Positions 47,542 to 58,810 of a stretch of DNA of 64,000 nucleotides are shown here, piece after piece. A model generated the notes under the pieces. The model saw only the letters and a program-made list of their open reading frames with translations. It was not told the origin of the DNA and did not search any database. Location: positions 32,927,212 to 32,991,211 of the forward strand of contig OX345636.1 of NCBI GenBank assembly GCA_947044365.1, given 5' to 3'. This DNA comes from Petrosia ficiformis. Taxonomy: Eukaryota > Porifera > Demospongiae > Haplosclerida > Petrosiidae. The position numbers and the translations under genes were made by a program. The first letter of the stretch is position 1, and each line of letters starts with the position of its first letter.

Positions 47542-47790
47542 ATGAGTCTCGCGTCGCCGACGTACAACCGGACATCTCATTACAAAAATGCGTGCAGGGC
47601 CAATCAAAATCAATATAGTCACGCTTCGTTACGACAAAAGATTTCTGAAGCAACATCAATGATTGGCCACAATAGTACAAAGCCAAATGCATTTATTTTA
47701 GCACTCATAAAACAAGATCAAAGCGTACTCGTTCATAGTTTTCGTTTCAAACTTGCTGACAATGAATCCGAGGATAGTCACAATGTCAAG
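47542..47790 (+). CDS. Candidate first exon, unrecognised protein
   Basis: Eighty-three open codons: MSLASPTYNRTSHYKNACRA, then SLRQKISEATSMIGHNSTKP, NAFILALIKQDQSVLVHSFR and FKLADNESEDSHNVK. It ends at a good donor (aag|gtgaag). Composition, CpG content and donor support a real exon, and a later splice-flanked segment at 48909-48955 (DPIKVIRRYEGCYYT, phase-compatible) could be its second exon. A caution is that its start 'gagtctcgcgtcgcc' resembles the end of the MITE at 47882. No family recognised. Confidence 0.4.
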
Positions 47791-47881
47791 GTGAAGTTGT
47801 TACTATGTTTTCCAAATTACAGCATATATTTTTAATTACGTGGTGAGTACTGGTTGAACGCAAAGAAACGCTAAGTAGCAG

Positions 47882-48111
47882 TAGTCTCGCGAAGCCGAAG
47901 CCAAACCCAACCTACTACGAAGGAAGGGCCTAGGGTCTGGCCAACTTGCGTTTGGCCTGAAGGCGGTACGCACTTTGAGTGTTAGAATAAACAAAGATGA
48001 AGGCTGTTGTATATATCAGAAAAAATGAATGTAAAATTAAAATAATGATAAACAACTAGAATGTATACTATCCTTCCTTCGTGGTAGGTTGAGTCCGGCT
48101 CCGCGAGACTA
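47882..48111. mobile_element. MITE with tagtctcgcg terminal repeats, 230 bp
   Basis: The left end tagtctcgcgaagccgaagc then caaacccaacctactacgaa pairs with the right end read inverted (tagtctcgcggagccggact then caacctaccacgaaggaagg). TIRs are about 45-50 bp. The same terminal word bounds the 62-bp foldback at 11053 and a half-site near 32400. There is no coding sequence. Confidence 0.8.
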
Positions 48112-48480
48112 AAGCAGCAGTATGCAAACTACAGTATGACGTTTGTCAAAAGTCAAATTTCAAGCTGAGAAATCATAGGCGTCTGCGCTGGTAGGCAGGT
48201 AGGGCATTTGCCGAATTAAATTAACAGTATAAATTATTGCAAAAATAATGGGTGTGACTAACATTCCTTAACACGTGTGCTCTTCTTAAGATTGTAGTCT
48301 TTTCCGTGGGCGGATGCTACTCCAATCAGTTTCTAGTCTTGCAAGCTTCTTGCTGCATACAACCCATTCTGTATTTTTTGGAAGCCACACCCACCTGGGG
48401 GTACAATTATTGGGCCTAAATGTTTTCAGAAACAAACCTAAACACGCCCCACGGGTGGTCGAGGGGGCGGTGGGTGGGAA

Positions 48481-48778
48481 ACAATGGCGGGTAACTGTAG
48501 TTGCTCTCTGAGAAAGATCGGAGTTTGATAGTGCCTAGAAAGGTAGATTTTATGGTTTCAGTGAAAAGCTACAGAATTCAGCTTTCTTCAGCCTCTTGTA
48601 ACTATAAAAGTAAAATGAATTTCCAGAAAACAATGGCGGGTAACTGTAGTTGCTCTCTGAGAAAAATCGGAGTTTGATAGTGCCTAGAAAGGTAGATTTT
48701 ATGGTTTCAGTGAAAGGCTACAGAATTCAGCTTTCTTCAGCCTCTTGTAACTATAAAAGTAAAATGAATTTCCAGAAA
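48481..48778. repeat. Recent exact tandem duplication, 149-bp unit
   Basis: Units 48481-48629 and 48630-48778 begin acaatggcgggtaactgtag and end atgaatttccagaaa. I see only two differences (agaaagatc/agaaaaatc and gaaaagc/gaaaggc). Such identity implies a very recent duplication, or an assembly artefact. Confidence 0.92.
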
Positions 48779-49382
48779 ACGGCTCTATTTGTTTTCTGTA
48801 AATGCATTGTACTTGGTGCACGCCATGATTGGTGGGCGTGGCTTTCTCGGTTTTGTACTTATTGAGATTGCAAAAATGGACATTTTATATATGTTTTATC
48901 AATTCCAGGACCCTATAAAGGTGATTAGAAGATATGAAGGTTGCTACTACACCAGGTTAGAGTCATATTATATAATATTCTATTTTGAAACTGATTGGAG
49001 TCGCATCCGCCCACTCCCTAGTACCACCTTAAAAGCTGAAAGGTCAATTTAACTTTTAAAAGTATTAGTTATTGTATGACAGTATATAAATAAATTTTAT
49101 TATAAATACAAAAACAAATAATGAAACCAATCGCACTCCTGTGAACACCAATACAGAGGAAGTTGCAAGCCAGTGAACTAGGCATACACAATCAAGCTAG
49201 CCATCCTTCAACAGTCTTTCCTGTTGAAAAGAACCAAACTCCAGGTAGCTTCACTTTTCCCAACTGCTTGCGACGCCCCTGGAAATATATATCACTCGGA
49301 ACGTAGACGTAAGACGCCGCAACGTTAAAACTCTAATAATACTGCGCATGCTCATTATATTTCAACCTCGTGTCATGCTACA

Positions 49383-49648
49383 ATGCAATATGGAAGATTG
49401 TTAATTGTTGAATTGTATAACTTGGGAATCCAACTTGGCCTTGAAGATAGTGCTTTGGCAGGATTCAGAATACAGTATGATAATAGCATTGATGAGTGGT
49501 GTGCAGATGAGCCTGTTCTATTTGTGGCTAAGTAATCACAACAAGAACTGCTATATGCCCTGAGGATGAAACTGTAGCTGAGATTTGTATAGCAGATGAA
49601 TATGAGAGATCCTTACTCAAAAGAAAACGTGGTATTTTTTATGATTAA
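49383..49648 (+). pseudogene. Unrecognised ORF broken by one frameshift
   Basis: The frame starts MQYGRLLIVELYNLGIQLGL, continues EDSALAGFRIQYDNSIDEWC and ADEPVLFVAK, and stops. In the next frame it continues VITTRTAICPEDETVAEICI and ADEYERSLLKRKRGIFYD. Removal of a single frame change gives one acidic polypeptide of about 88 residues. Protein-like composition and lack of introns suggest a transposon-encoded or retroposed fragment. Family unknown. Confidence 0.35.
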
Positions 49649-49673
49649 ATAATTATATTGTTATTATTATATT

Positions 49674-50257
49674 AGTCTGGCAAGCAGACCTTCGCTTTTA
49701 TATTGGGGCAAGGCAGAGGAAAGGTCTGGAGACTCTTGACGCAATTTCATGGGCCGTAGCAATGTAATCAAACCATATGTTATATGATTTCACCACGTTT
49801 CGGCAGCGCCACAGAGCGATCTTTCCTTTGTCTACCTTACTTTCAACAACTTGAGAAGCTGTCAAAAGTAAGGCTAAGTCAGTGCTACCAGAAGACTGAC
49901 GAAAATGTCAATACACTTTGGATAACAATTTTTTTGGAGAATGACTTTGAATACTACTGGCAATATGTAGTAGCAAACGCTTTGCCACTACCAGTTGGAA
50001 GCGAACAAACGCATCTTTACCTTGTATAGATAGTTTAGTATCACCTCCTACGCTTAAATTTGTGTCACGTATCTCTTCTACTGCTGTCTGGACTGCCTCT
50101 TCCATTTTAATCCCATGCTTATGGCTGCAGTCATGTGACTACTCGTATCTCATTGATTCTATCAACATTCCTTTAGAGCCCATGAAATCGTGTCAAGAGT
50201 CAGACTTTTCCTCTTCCCCGTCCTAATGTAAAGCAGTGGCAAAAGGTCAGACTATGA
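49674..50257. mobile_element. DNA transposon-like element with about 80-bp inverted ends
   Basis: Left tagtctggcaagcagacctt ... gaggaaaggtctgg...actcttgac, then gcaatttcatgggcc. Right, read inverted: tagtctgaccttttgccact ... gaggaaaagtctgactcttg, then acacgatttcatgggc. The interior contains a minus-strand ORF (50105-49908, MEEAVQTAVEEIRDTNLSVG) and an overlapping plus-strand ORF; neither is recognised. Probably non-autonomous. Confidence 0.65.
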
Positions 50258-50365
50258 TTATATGTCTCAATGTGGCAAAGCTTTGAAGTGACCACAGCAT
50301 AGAACACTCATTTGGTCCAAACTCAGAAGAAGCTAAGCACAGCTGCACTATTTTTGCCTTCCTGA

Positions 50366-50430
50366 TTATAACGCCTACTCATGCTATTATCACTAAGGGT
50401 AGGGTTTTGTGTCACTCATAGGTGTATAAC
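50366..50430. mobile_element. Short foldback element, same ends as 37979-38088
   Basis: ttataacgcctactcatgct at the left; the right end read inverted gives gttatacacctatgagtg. This is a shortened relative of the convertase-intron foldback. Confidence 0.5.
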
Positions 50431-50689
50431 GTGTTAAAACATGTGCATTAGTATTATAAGGTTTTATATATATGCAATTATATGGGTAGAATATAAGAAA
50501 AGTGTGAGATGATGAAGATGTGGACAACTAACAACATTGGCACCTTGATCTAGCTGCCAACAGACTTGAATAATTATACAAAAATTAAAATAAAAGACAA
50601 GCATTTTCTAAAACCATTCAGTTATAAAGTTAGTATGATTTTTACAACCCACAATTGCCATTTTACCACTTTTAGAAACTTCAGGTAGC

Positions 50690-51450
50690 AAAAGAGTACA
50701 TTGAAACAACTCATCTTGTTTGAAGGCTATCGCTGTCGAATTGGGAAATTAATTGCAATTGAAGTAGTGGCTGCTACAACATTGAGCTGGCTCTAAGCTT
50801 TCTGTGCCAAGGATGGTGTCTGTCTAGCTCCACCTATTTTATTTCATGCACGTGATTGAAGCCACAAAACTGTTTTCTGCTTGATTTTATATAATAGTAC
50901 ATTTCATATACTAGGAATTATGAACTCTTGGTAGGACTTGGTGTGTAAATTGTAACACACACACACATATATAATAATCTCAGTATATTTATTATTATTA
51001 TAGACAAGTATTGTCTGCAATTATTTAATTGTCACTGAGGCTGCAACGGAGAATATTTTTTGGTATTCAGATAATCACTTAGTTTAACAAAAGAATATCT
51101 GGATATTTGCTAGATTTCAGAGAAATGTTGTCCTAACTCGTTTGTAGTGAAATATCACATAAGCTCACCATTTGGTGTAACCAATTGCTATGGATGTTTG
51201 TAACAACAGCCAAAGTTTTTAAAATATTCATCCAGTACTCTACAGGTGTAGAAAGTTGGTAACGCAGATCAAGAAACTTTCCCTGTGGCCATTTTATTGC
51301 AATTATAATTTTATGTGTTCAATTTCTACGCATGTGCAAACAAAACGAATATCCCGACGGAGCGAATATTCGTTGCATCCTTAATTGTCACTAATCATTC
51401 GTGTTCCCAATCACACTTGTGGCGAGGGTTCTGCACTGCAAGTGCATTCA
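50690..51450 (+). repeat. Dispersed repeat family B, copy 3 (long)
   Basis: Its 5' part matches the inverse of 56740-57200 ('tcatcttgtttgaagg', 'gtagtggctgctaca', 'tagctccacctattt', 'gattgaagccacaaaactgt'). It is followed by the (AC)n and 'gagggttctgcactgcaagt' block. About 300 bp of unrelated sequence (51040-51375), rich in 'gaatat', appears inserted before the final block. Confidence 0.65.
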
Positions 51451-51585
51451 TGTTTTACTGCAAACAAGTCATTAATATTTTAAAGCAATTATCCATGTAA
51501 CAGACAGGATCTGTTCCATCCCTAATAATTATCATTTATTTTAGTTCACCATGAGTTGCAATTTACATCGCAAAAGTATATGTAG

Positions 51586-51678
51586 CAGCAAAAAGATTAC
51601 TTGATTTGACCTCACAGCTACCAGAAAGAAATAAAGAGATTAAACTGTTGAAGGAGAACTTCGAAAAGACGATTCAAA
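51586..51678 (+). CDS. Candidate exon, helical, unrecognised
   Basis: Acceptor (tatatgtag|) and donor (caaa|gtaagc) flank a single open frame, AKRLLDLTSQLPERNKEIKL then LKENFEKTIQ. Two similar splice-flanked segments lie downstream (52673-52730, IRDIRRKTNFTSSAHVAQ; 53427-53493, VMKCNTDKVKDCLPKELTLT). Their phases do not all connect, so either an exon is missing or some are chance. Confidence 0.3.
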
Positions 51679-52741
51679 GTAAGCCCAATATACTATTGTT
51701 ACTGAACATGTATAAGCTTACTTCATTAAACCAAAGCATCCCAATCGAGATAAAGACAGCTACAATTATGGTGGCACTCGGGTAATTAGCATATTCATGA
51801 GCAACAACTATTAAACCTGTTTTTTTCCACTAAAAAAACTCTGTGTACAGAAGACGTTCTTGGATTGTCTTACTGACCTCTAAAGACAGAACTGATCTTG
51901 TGTTGATAGCGTTCTACGTTTCACAGCAATTTCATGCTGTTTCTTTCAGCTAGAGGTAATGCATTTGATGAAGCTACAGATATGAAACTTGTTTTACTCC
52001 CATAAATTACCTTAGTCTACACACCAATGGTTATCTTCTTTTTTAAACACAGTTTCTACGATCTCTGAAACTCTCGTATTCCACTATGTAAAATGTACTG
52101 TGACTCAAAAACAAACAGTTGTAAAAGAAAATTTGGACCTTTGTCAAACACTTCTGTCTTTTAACTACTGGTTTTCAAAATTTCAGAGCAACAGTGTGTG
52201 TGGATAATTAGAACAAGTTGCCTAAAACACAGTATGACAGTAATCAGAAATTAAATTTCATAGTGAATAATGAATATGCTAATTACCTGAGCGCCACCTT
52301 AACAAGCAAGTAAGCTGTTAAAGTCATTAATTTTCCATTTGAGAAAAGTAGTAATTAATTCCGTAATTTGCTTTAGTGAAGCACATACATGTACATGTAG
52401 GTCTCCATTACTCATGAAAATAAAACCACTCATAACTACCTATTTTGACTTGTATGCTGGTTTTCTGAGGGCTGATCACACACATATATATACATTGTAT
52501 ATATATATTGTGTACATTATAACAATTATATGTACACTGTAAATGTCCTGTATTACTGGCTATCACGATTAATTTCTAATTGCAATATGGCAATGTAATT
52601 AATAATTGCCCAACCCTACATATACAGAAAATCAATATCACATAGTAATTAATAATTATTTTGTTGCAAACAGGATACGAGACATCAGACGGAAAACAAA
52701 TTTTACATCATCTGCACATGTAGCTCAGGGTATGTTCATCA

Positions 52742-52886
52742 ATGACTAGTCTATTTATGTCCAAAATTGCCATTAAAATCTCATGAATATCATTATGTGG
52801 TTCATTTAGGGTAGGGTTAGGATTCAATCGGTATCAAAGCGATCTTAGTCTTTGATGGCAATCTTGGACATCACTCGATTAGTCAT
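52742..52886. mobile_element. MITE-like inverted repeat, 145 bp
   Basis: Left atgactagtctatttatgtc then caaaattgccatt. Right, read inverted: atgactaatcgagtgatgtc then caagattgccatc. There is no clear target duplication. The 99-codon ORF at 52947-53246 just beyond has no recognisable family. Confidence 0.6.
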
Positions 52887-54080
52887 GAGTTTATTAAACG
52901 ATCTATTCAACAACTATTTATTTATTCATGACACAAGTTTATTTCGGTGTTTTTGATATGTTTTGAGGCATGGGCCAAATTGGCTCGACAATGGTTTGTG
53001 TATGCACTATTGAGAAGTCACTTTGAGCCAATTAATGCTGTTAGTGATAATATAATCATGATTAACTGCACCATGTGGCCCAAAGAGAGAACTGTACAGT
53101 GCCAAATGGAAGTTCTTTGGGCCAATGGTGTGCCATGCGAGTTTATCAAAAACACTGGTTCATTTAATGATCTATTCCATACTTACTTTGCCTTAGTTGT
53201 TCCTTTGTTTGCTAAATTCGATTTAAGTTCTGTTTTTGCTGAATAATTCAGTACTAAGCCCATTACGTTTACCACTCATTTATCTCTTCTAGTACTCATT
53301 CACTATTTCCTGTATTCACTATTGTTACTCAATACATGTATATACAATTTGTCCTCTAGTATAATGACAGATTATGATTGTATCATTATATTTTTTTAAT
53401 TCATTCTTTCTAATTCGTATAGCAGTTATGAAATGTAATACTGATAAAGTGAAAGACTGCTTACCAAAGGAGCTAACTCTCACAAGAAACATGGTGAGTT
53501 ATCTTTTCCATTCAAGGAAAATATACTTGTAAGAGCTAATTCACACTTGTAACATAATTAATACCTATTGTGCACAAGTTACATGTATATATACTTGTTA
53601 ATTTTTTTGTACACTAATTATTAATACCATTACTGAACTTACTTGTTATACTACTACTGAATTACTCCTTACAAGACATAAAAATTTTAGAATCTCAATT
53701 TGATTTGATTCAACTTCAGCTCCTTATATTGTGATATGATAAAAAAACCCTTCTATCTGAAATATGTACACAGTATTAAAGAGTGAATTTTTTAAAAACC
53801 AGATGTTACAATATATTGTCACTAGTTGGTTGTTGTTTGGTTTTCCAATGACACAAACACTAACCATTGTTGAGCTACATTGTAAGTTGGCAAACATTTT
53901 CAAATACTTTGATAGTAATATAATTATAGGAAATAGTGGTTGTTTTTGGATGTAACAGACAGCCATATGACATCTTGGCAGTATCACTATAAATAGTGGG
54001 TGGTTGTGGTTTTGTTGCTATTAATAGTAGTGAAGGTTACATGCAGAAACTACCAGAATAGTAATAGTAATACTAAAAAC

Positions 54081-54328
54081 TAGGGGTGAGGTGATTATTT
54101 AATTAATCAATCAATATTGAGAATTCTTCTGATTAGTCTGTGATATCGATTGTGCTAATTATTCCAAAAGGCATACTTTTCAAGCAAATAATGTACAATA
54201 TATAAGTGACAGGAACCCTTTTTGATCATCAAATGGAACGGCTTCTCCCATTAATTGGTCTATGAAGTATCAATCGATTTGAAGTTAGTAATAATTGATT
54301 TCAGAATGTCATCTGATTCCCAGCCCTA
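54081..54328. mobile_element. hAT-like MITE, 248 bp, 8-bp target duplication CTAAAAAC
   Basis: Begins taggggtgaggtgatt and ends with the inverse of tagggctgggaatc. The flanks are ctaaaaac on both sides (54073-54080 and 54329-54336). The interior has 'gatatcgattg' and 'aatcgatttgaag' words typical of 'tagggctggg..atcgat' MITEs. Confidence 0.8.
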
Positions 54329-54609
54329 CTAAAAACACATTTCAAAGTAATATGTGTGCTTAATATCCAATACAAAATTGATATAAACAACAGAAATCAG
54401 CTAACTACTATTAAACTATTGAAGGAAGTGATTGAGTCGCATTTTTTTTCTTTGATACACATGTATATATAACTTATTATTTTTAAAGGTCGATCATTGA
54501 GAGATATTCGCAACAGATTCATGTGAAATTCCTTCTCCTTTGTATTTAATTACTGAATGTTGCATGACTCCCCCTCCCCTAATTGTTGCAGATTTATACA
54601 AGTATAATT

Positions 54610-54745
54610 ATGGGCGGGGTGTTTCATGAAACCTCTGTCAGCTTCATAACTTTCAAAGTATACACTTCAAAGATTCTAACTTGCTTTGTTGGAAAGAGGA
54701 GTCGTTAAGACAGCCAGTGACATAAAACTTGTGCTTCGATAGATG
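54610..54745 (-). repeat. Dispersed repeat family A, fragment (inverted)
   Basis: Partial match: 'gcgggg.gtttcatgaaacc', 'ataactttcaaag', 'tctaacttgctttgttggaa' and 'aaacttgtgcttcgatag'. Confidence 0.45.
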
Positions 54746-55058
54746 CAGGAAGAGTCTGGAAGACTGAAAGTTCCACCTGATGCATGTCATTCAAGCCACA
54801 AAGCTACAGTTTTTGTTACACTAGGCAGACTCTTGTTAAAACTGGAGGGTATACTACTGTAAGACAAATTATATAGCTGCAATGTATATTGTGAACTATT
54901 ATTTTCTGTCTCAGTGAGATGGCTTATTTTACAATCACACTTCAGATTTTTTTTATTGAGGGTTCTGCAGTGTGGGTGCATTGATTATAATTAATACTGT
55001 CTGGTTGTTGTTACACACATACACTATTATAAGTATCCAATGATTATTATTACTACAG

Positions 55059-55151
55059 TTTCAACAAACTCCTCTACAATTGTCATCTTGGATTGGTCAT
55101 CTTGTGACTCTGTTATTGTATCATGGTACAAATATTCATGCGAAGGATTAT
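55059..55151 (+). CDS. Candidate symmetric exon, ankyrin-like
   Basis: Acceptor (ttactacag|) and donor (tat|gtaagt) enclose 31 codons in phase 0-0: FQQTPLQLSSWIGHLVTLLL then YHGTNIHAKDY. The LLLYHGTNIHAKDY end resembles an ankyrin repeat boundary. No neighbouring exon recognised. Confidence 0.3.
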
Positions 55152-55534
55152 GTAAGTAAAATTTAATAGTAAATAAGTATATAATTATCTAACCACACAT
55201 AGGCAAGTGTTACAGTAGCTAGGTAGTGTGTGTATGTTGTGGGTATTAGTGTCACAAGGCTAACCAACGGGGTGGGCATTCTCCAACATTTAGTCTTGTT
55301 CCCTCATCCTAAATCTTGGGTTGTTGTGCACGTATCCCATTGATCAGCTGACCGATGTCACAAATGGTGTTTAACAATATTAACTACAAACATGTCCATG
55401 TGCTTTCATGCCTTGGTAAATTAAAAACATTTCAACCAGTCCATACAGATAGTTTGAACTTGGGAACCAGAAATAGGGTTCAAAGGTCAGGGGATTCCTG
55501 TGTCTAGTAATTACCATAAAATACTTACACTATT

Positions 55535-55690
55535 ATAATGAATACACTCATAGTGCAGAACCTTGCCGCAAGTGTGATTGGGAAACAACAATGATTATTG
55601 ACAAGAAAGTAATTGCAGACAATATACACTTGACTGAAACAATAATTATTATAATAATTGTTATACTGAGATTATAATTATATATACAGT
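55535..55690 (-). repeat. Dispersed repeat family B, copy (inverted)
   Basis: Contains 'gcagaaccttgccgcaagtg', 'tgattgggaaacaacaatga' and 'ttgcagacaatat', the inverse of the 51380-51430 block, followed by an AT-rich spacer. Confidence 0.65.
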
Positions 55691-55863
55691 ATAGGACATT
55701 AAAAAGTTATAACGTTTTGTAATAGTAGAACGATCGCTTTACGGTTCCATTTGTTGCTAATTACGGTTGCAATCGTTTTTTTTTAACAATGCTGATCGTT
55801 TTATGTTAGTAAGTATAATAATTAACCTATAATTATTAAGTAATAGTTATAACACATTTTACT

Positions 55864-56002
55864 GTGATGGCGTGTTTTAATACAGCACGAGGGCGGGTCA
55901 ATAAAGGTTGAGTTCGCATAATGGACGAGCCGAATGCGAGTGTGTTATGTTAACGAGACATTTATTGACCGCCCAAGTGCTACATTGAAACACGCAATGC
56001 AC
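55864..56002. mobile_element. Foldback MITE, 139 bp
   Basis: Left gtgatggcgtgttttaatac then agcacgagggcgggtcaata. Right, read inverted: gtgcattgcgtgtttcaatg then tagcacttgggcggtcaata. TIRs are about 45 bp. The minus-strand 62-codon ORF here is a product of the element. Confidence 0.75.
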
Positions 56003-56234
56003 TGTCAAATGTGATTTATTGATGATCTGGTGAACTACCACTGTTATTGGAGCAGCTTCGTTAATAGAGGTGAGCAAAGTGTGCAATAACTAACTTATTG
56101 CACACAAAAGTATTCAATAAGTGATTTAATGTTTAATCGTGTGACACATTATCTGCACTCTGATTGACCACAAATCACATGATCAGCAATAAATATAATT
56201 AAAATGAGCATTTTTGTTTACCCTAAAATATGTG

Positions 56235-56570
56235 TGGGCAGAGCACTTAATATCTAACTTACTTTGCTGGGTACAGAAGATTTATTAACAAAGCCAATGA
56301 TGTCAAATATATGCTTTGTTATCAACAAGAGTCCAAGGCAAGCGTTTGAAAGTATAGTAGTACCACGGGCAATGCCCACCTTTGTACAACCTTGTATAAC
56401 TTATACATTTTAAACAGCAGTGACGTTTAACTCACATATTTAGACAGAAGACCTTTTAAGAAGCCATAGATACCAAAAACATGCTTTGTTAGCTGCAAAA
56501 AAGCAGCAAGGCGAGTTTTTGAAAATGTATATAGTAGTCAGCAGTGATGCCCATATTTGGTGTTCATGTC
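56235..56570 (-). repeat. Dispersed repeat family A, copy 7 (inverted)
   Basis: 'gtgggcagagcacttaatat', 'ctaacttactttgctgg', 'caaggcaagcgtttgaaagt' and 'gcaatgcccacc' lead on to 'ataccaaaaacatgctttgt'. Read on the minus strand, this follows the order of copy 5. Confidence 0.65.
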
Positions 56571-56769
56571 ATTTCTTGTTGAAATGCGCATGCGCAAAGA
56601 TTGCTTCAATCGTTTTTTAAAATGATAACCATCGTAAAAACGAAACAAATCAGAGAACAATAGTAGAATGATTATGAACGTTAACATTTTTATGTCCTCT
56701 ACTGTATATGTAACTTACACTCGACTCCTAGCAAGAGTACATAATTCCTAGTATAAGAAGCGCAGTGTT

Positions 56770-57440
56770 AAATCAAGCAGAAAACAGTTTTGTGGTTCCA
56801 ATCACATGCATGAAATGAAATAAATAAAAATAGAAAACTACAAAACAAGATAATGAATGCATTCACAGTGCAGAACCCTCACCACAAATGTGATTGGGAA
56901 ACACGCTGGAATGATGAAAATAATTGCTTGACTGTAATAATTATTATAATAATTATTATAATAATTATTATTATTGAGATGGTACAACTTGCACTCCAAG
57001 AGTAGCCTAGTATAAGAAACACAGTACTTAAATCAAGTAGAGAACACTTTTGTGGCTTCGATCATGTGCATGAAATGAATGGGTGGAGCTAGAAACTGAT
57101 CGTCATGGCAGAAAGCTTAGAGTTATCTCGATGTAGCAGCCATTACTTCAATTGTACTTCATTTCAAGTTGTTATTTGACAATGATATCCTTTGAACAAG
57201 ATGAATTATGTTTCCATGTACTCTTTTGCTACCAGACGTCTTCTGAAAGTACTGAAACAGCAATCGTGAATAGCAAATTGTGCTTTTTGAAAACGCCTGT
57301 CTTATTTTGATCCTTGTATCATTTCAGGTCTGTTGGTACAGTGCAGCTTGATTGATGTGTGAATGTTGGTAGTTTCCAGATATTTTGGGAATACACACTC
57401 ACAGGCAGTAACCCTCCACTCTGCCTACGTGGGCATGTGT
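56770..57440 (-). repeat. Dispersed repeat family B, copy (inverted, long)
   Basis: Includes 'gcagaaccctcaccacaaat', 'gaacacttttgtggcttcga', 'gtagcagccattacttcaat' and 'gtttccatgtactcttttgc', and the terminal 'cagtaaccctccactctgcc'. It links the parts seen separately in the copies at 26055 and 50690, so it defines the family order. An internal partial repetition occurs at 56740-56830 versus 57000-57080. Confidence 0.7.
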
Positions 57441-58810
57441 TAATAACACTTCCACATTATCAACATGCCTTCTGCCAGATGACAGATGTAAAGGAGTTTT
57501 TTCATGCAGTAGTAATAAGATAGTTGTAATATTAGTTAGTGATAATATGTAGGGCTGCTATGTCCGGTATGAAACAAGGATGACCCCCTCAATCCTAAGG
57601 ACATTTGGAGAAGAGGTTTCGATCTGAGCAAGATCAATGTAATCCTCCACCTCTCCACAACCAACTATTCTTAACACCTTTTGTTGACCACTGTCATGAT
57701 GGGTTCCTTGATTACATGCATCCTGTAAATAATAATATTCATGTCCAATTATTTGGACATGAATGTTGTGTGGGTAATTATTTACAACCTTATTTGGAAT
57801 ATTCCTAAATGTGATCATTAGGTAATTGGTGATTATAGTTATGTCAACAATTATATTTATTACTTATTAATTTTTTATTACATAGCAAGAAATGGACGCT
57901 CGCCTTTGGACTGGTCATATATATTATTATGGTCATGAAAGAAAAGCCACAAGAAAATAACTAAAAATTATAGGTCTGCAGTTACAGGGTTTATGTGGTC
58001 AGGCTTTGTTTTATTTTTTAGAACATAATTATGTACTTTCTGCCATACATATAGCCACTTTTATGGTTTTGTTACTATTAATAGAACATAATTATTTAAA
58101 TATATATATTAAATTAATTTTTATTAAAAACATGTTAATGAATTTTTTATTTGTCAGTTTATTCAGTTGTCCTGTAGTAACCAATGTAAGTTGTGCTACA
58201 AGAGCACAGCACCACTAGATCTTCTCTTCCCAGCCTAGTTAACAAGGTACTTGAAGTTTGTGACTTCATTGTATAAGCATCAAGATATAGTAGGCTCTGT
58301 TCAATTGTTACATCCTTGTCCAGGAATTGGCCATGCCTGGGTTCATGTGCAAACATATCTCCTTGATATTTCGGGTCGAGTCAGAGGACTTTTCTCCATT
58401 TCCTTTCGAAGACTAGTAGGCATGAATTCAGTTAATATAACTGGATTACCAACTCTAGTTGCTCCTATGAACTGAAGAAGATTAGGATGACGTACATAAG
58501 AAGCAATATCCATCTCTCTGGAGAAGAGGTAACAGTTGTATTCTGATAAAATCACATCATGGAGACACTTCACTGCGACTTTCGTACCTCTGAATATACC
58601 AACCCTGACTTCACCATATCCACCTCTTCCTAGAAACTCCTGTGTCATTTGTACCTCATCTCTCTGGACTACCCAATGAGGAGTATCAACTTCAGCACGA
58701 AGACTATAAATCTCTTGTTGTAGCTCCTGAATCATATCTTCTTTCCTTCGGCTTTTTTTTTGAAGTTCTTCATAATCTTGACGAATACTCAGTATAGTCT
58801 GTTTGAGCTC

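Noticed and set aside
52947..53246. 99-codon plus-strand ORF with a vague resemblance to an anticodon-binding fold (VLWANGVPCEFIKN)
   Set aside because: The similarity is too short, there is no supporting exon context, and it begins beside a MITE.
57558..57818. Overlapping ORFs on both strands around 57.7 kb
   Set aside because: They span a small palindrome (attcatgtccaattatttgg) and show no domain or splice support.
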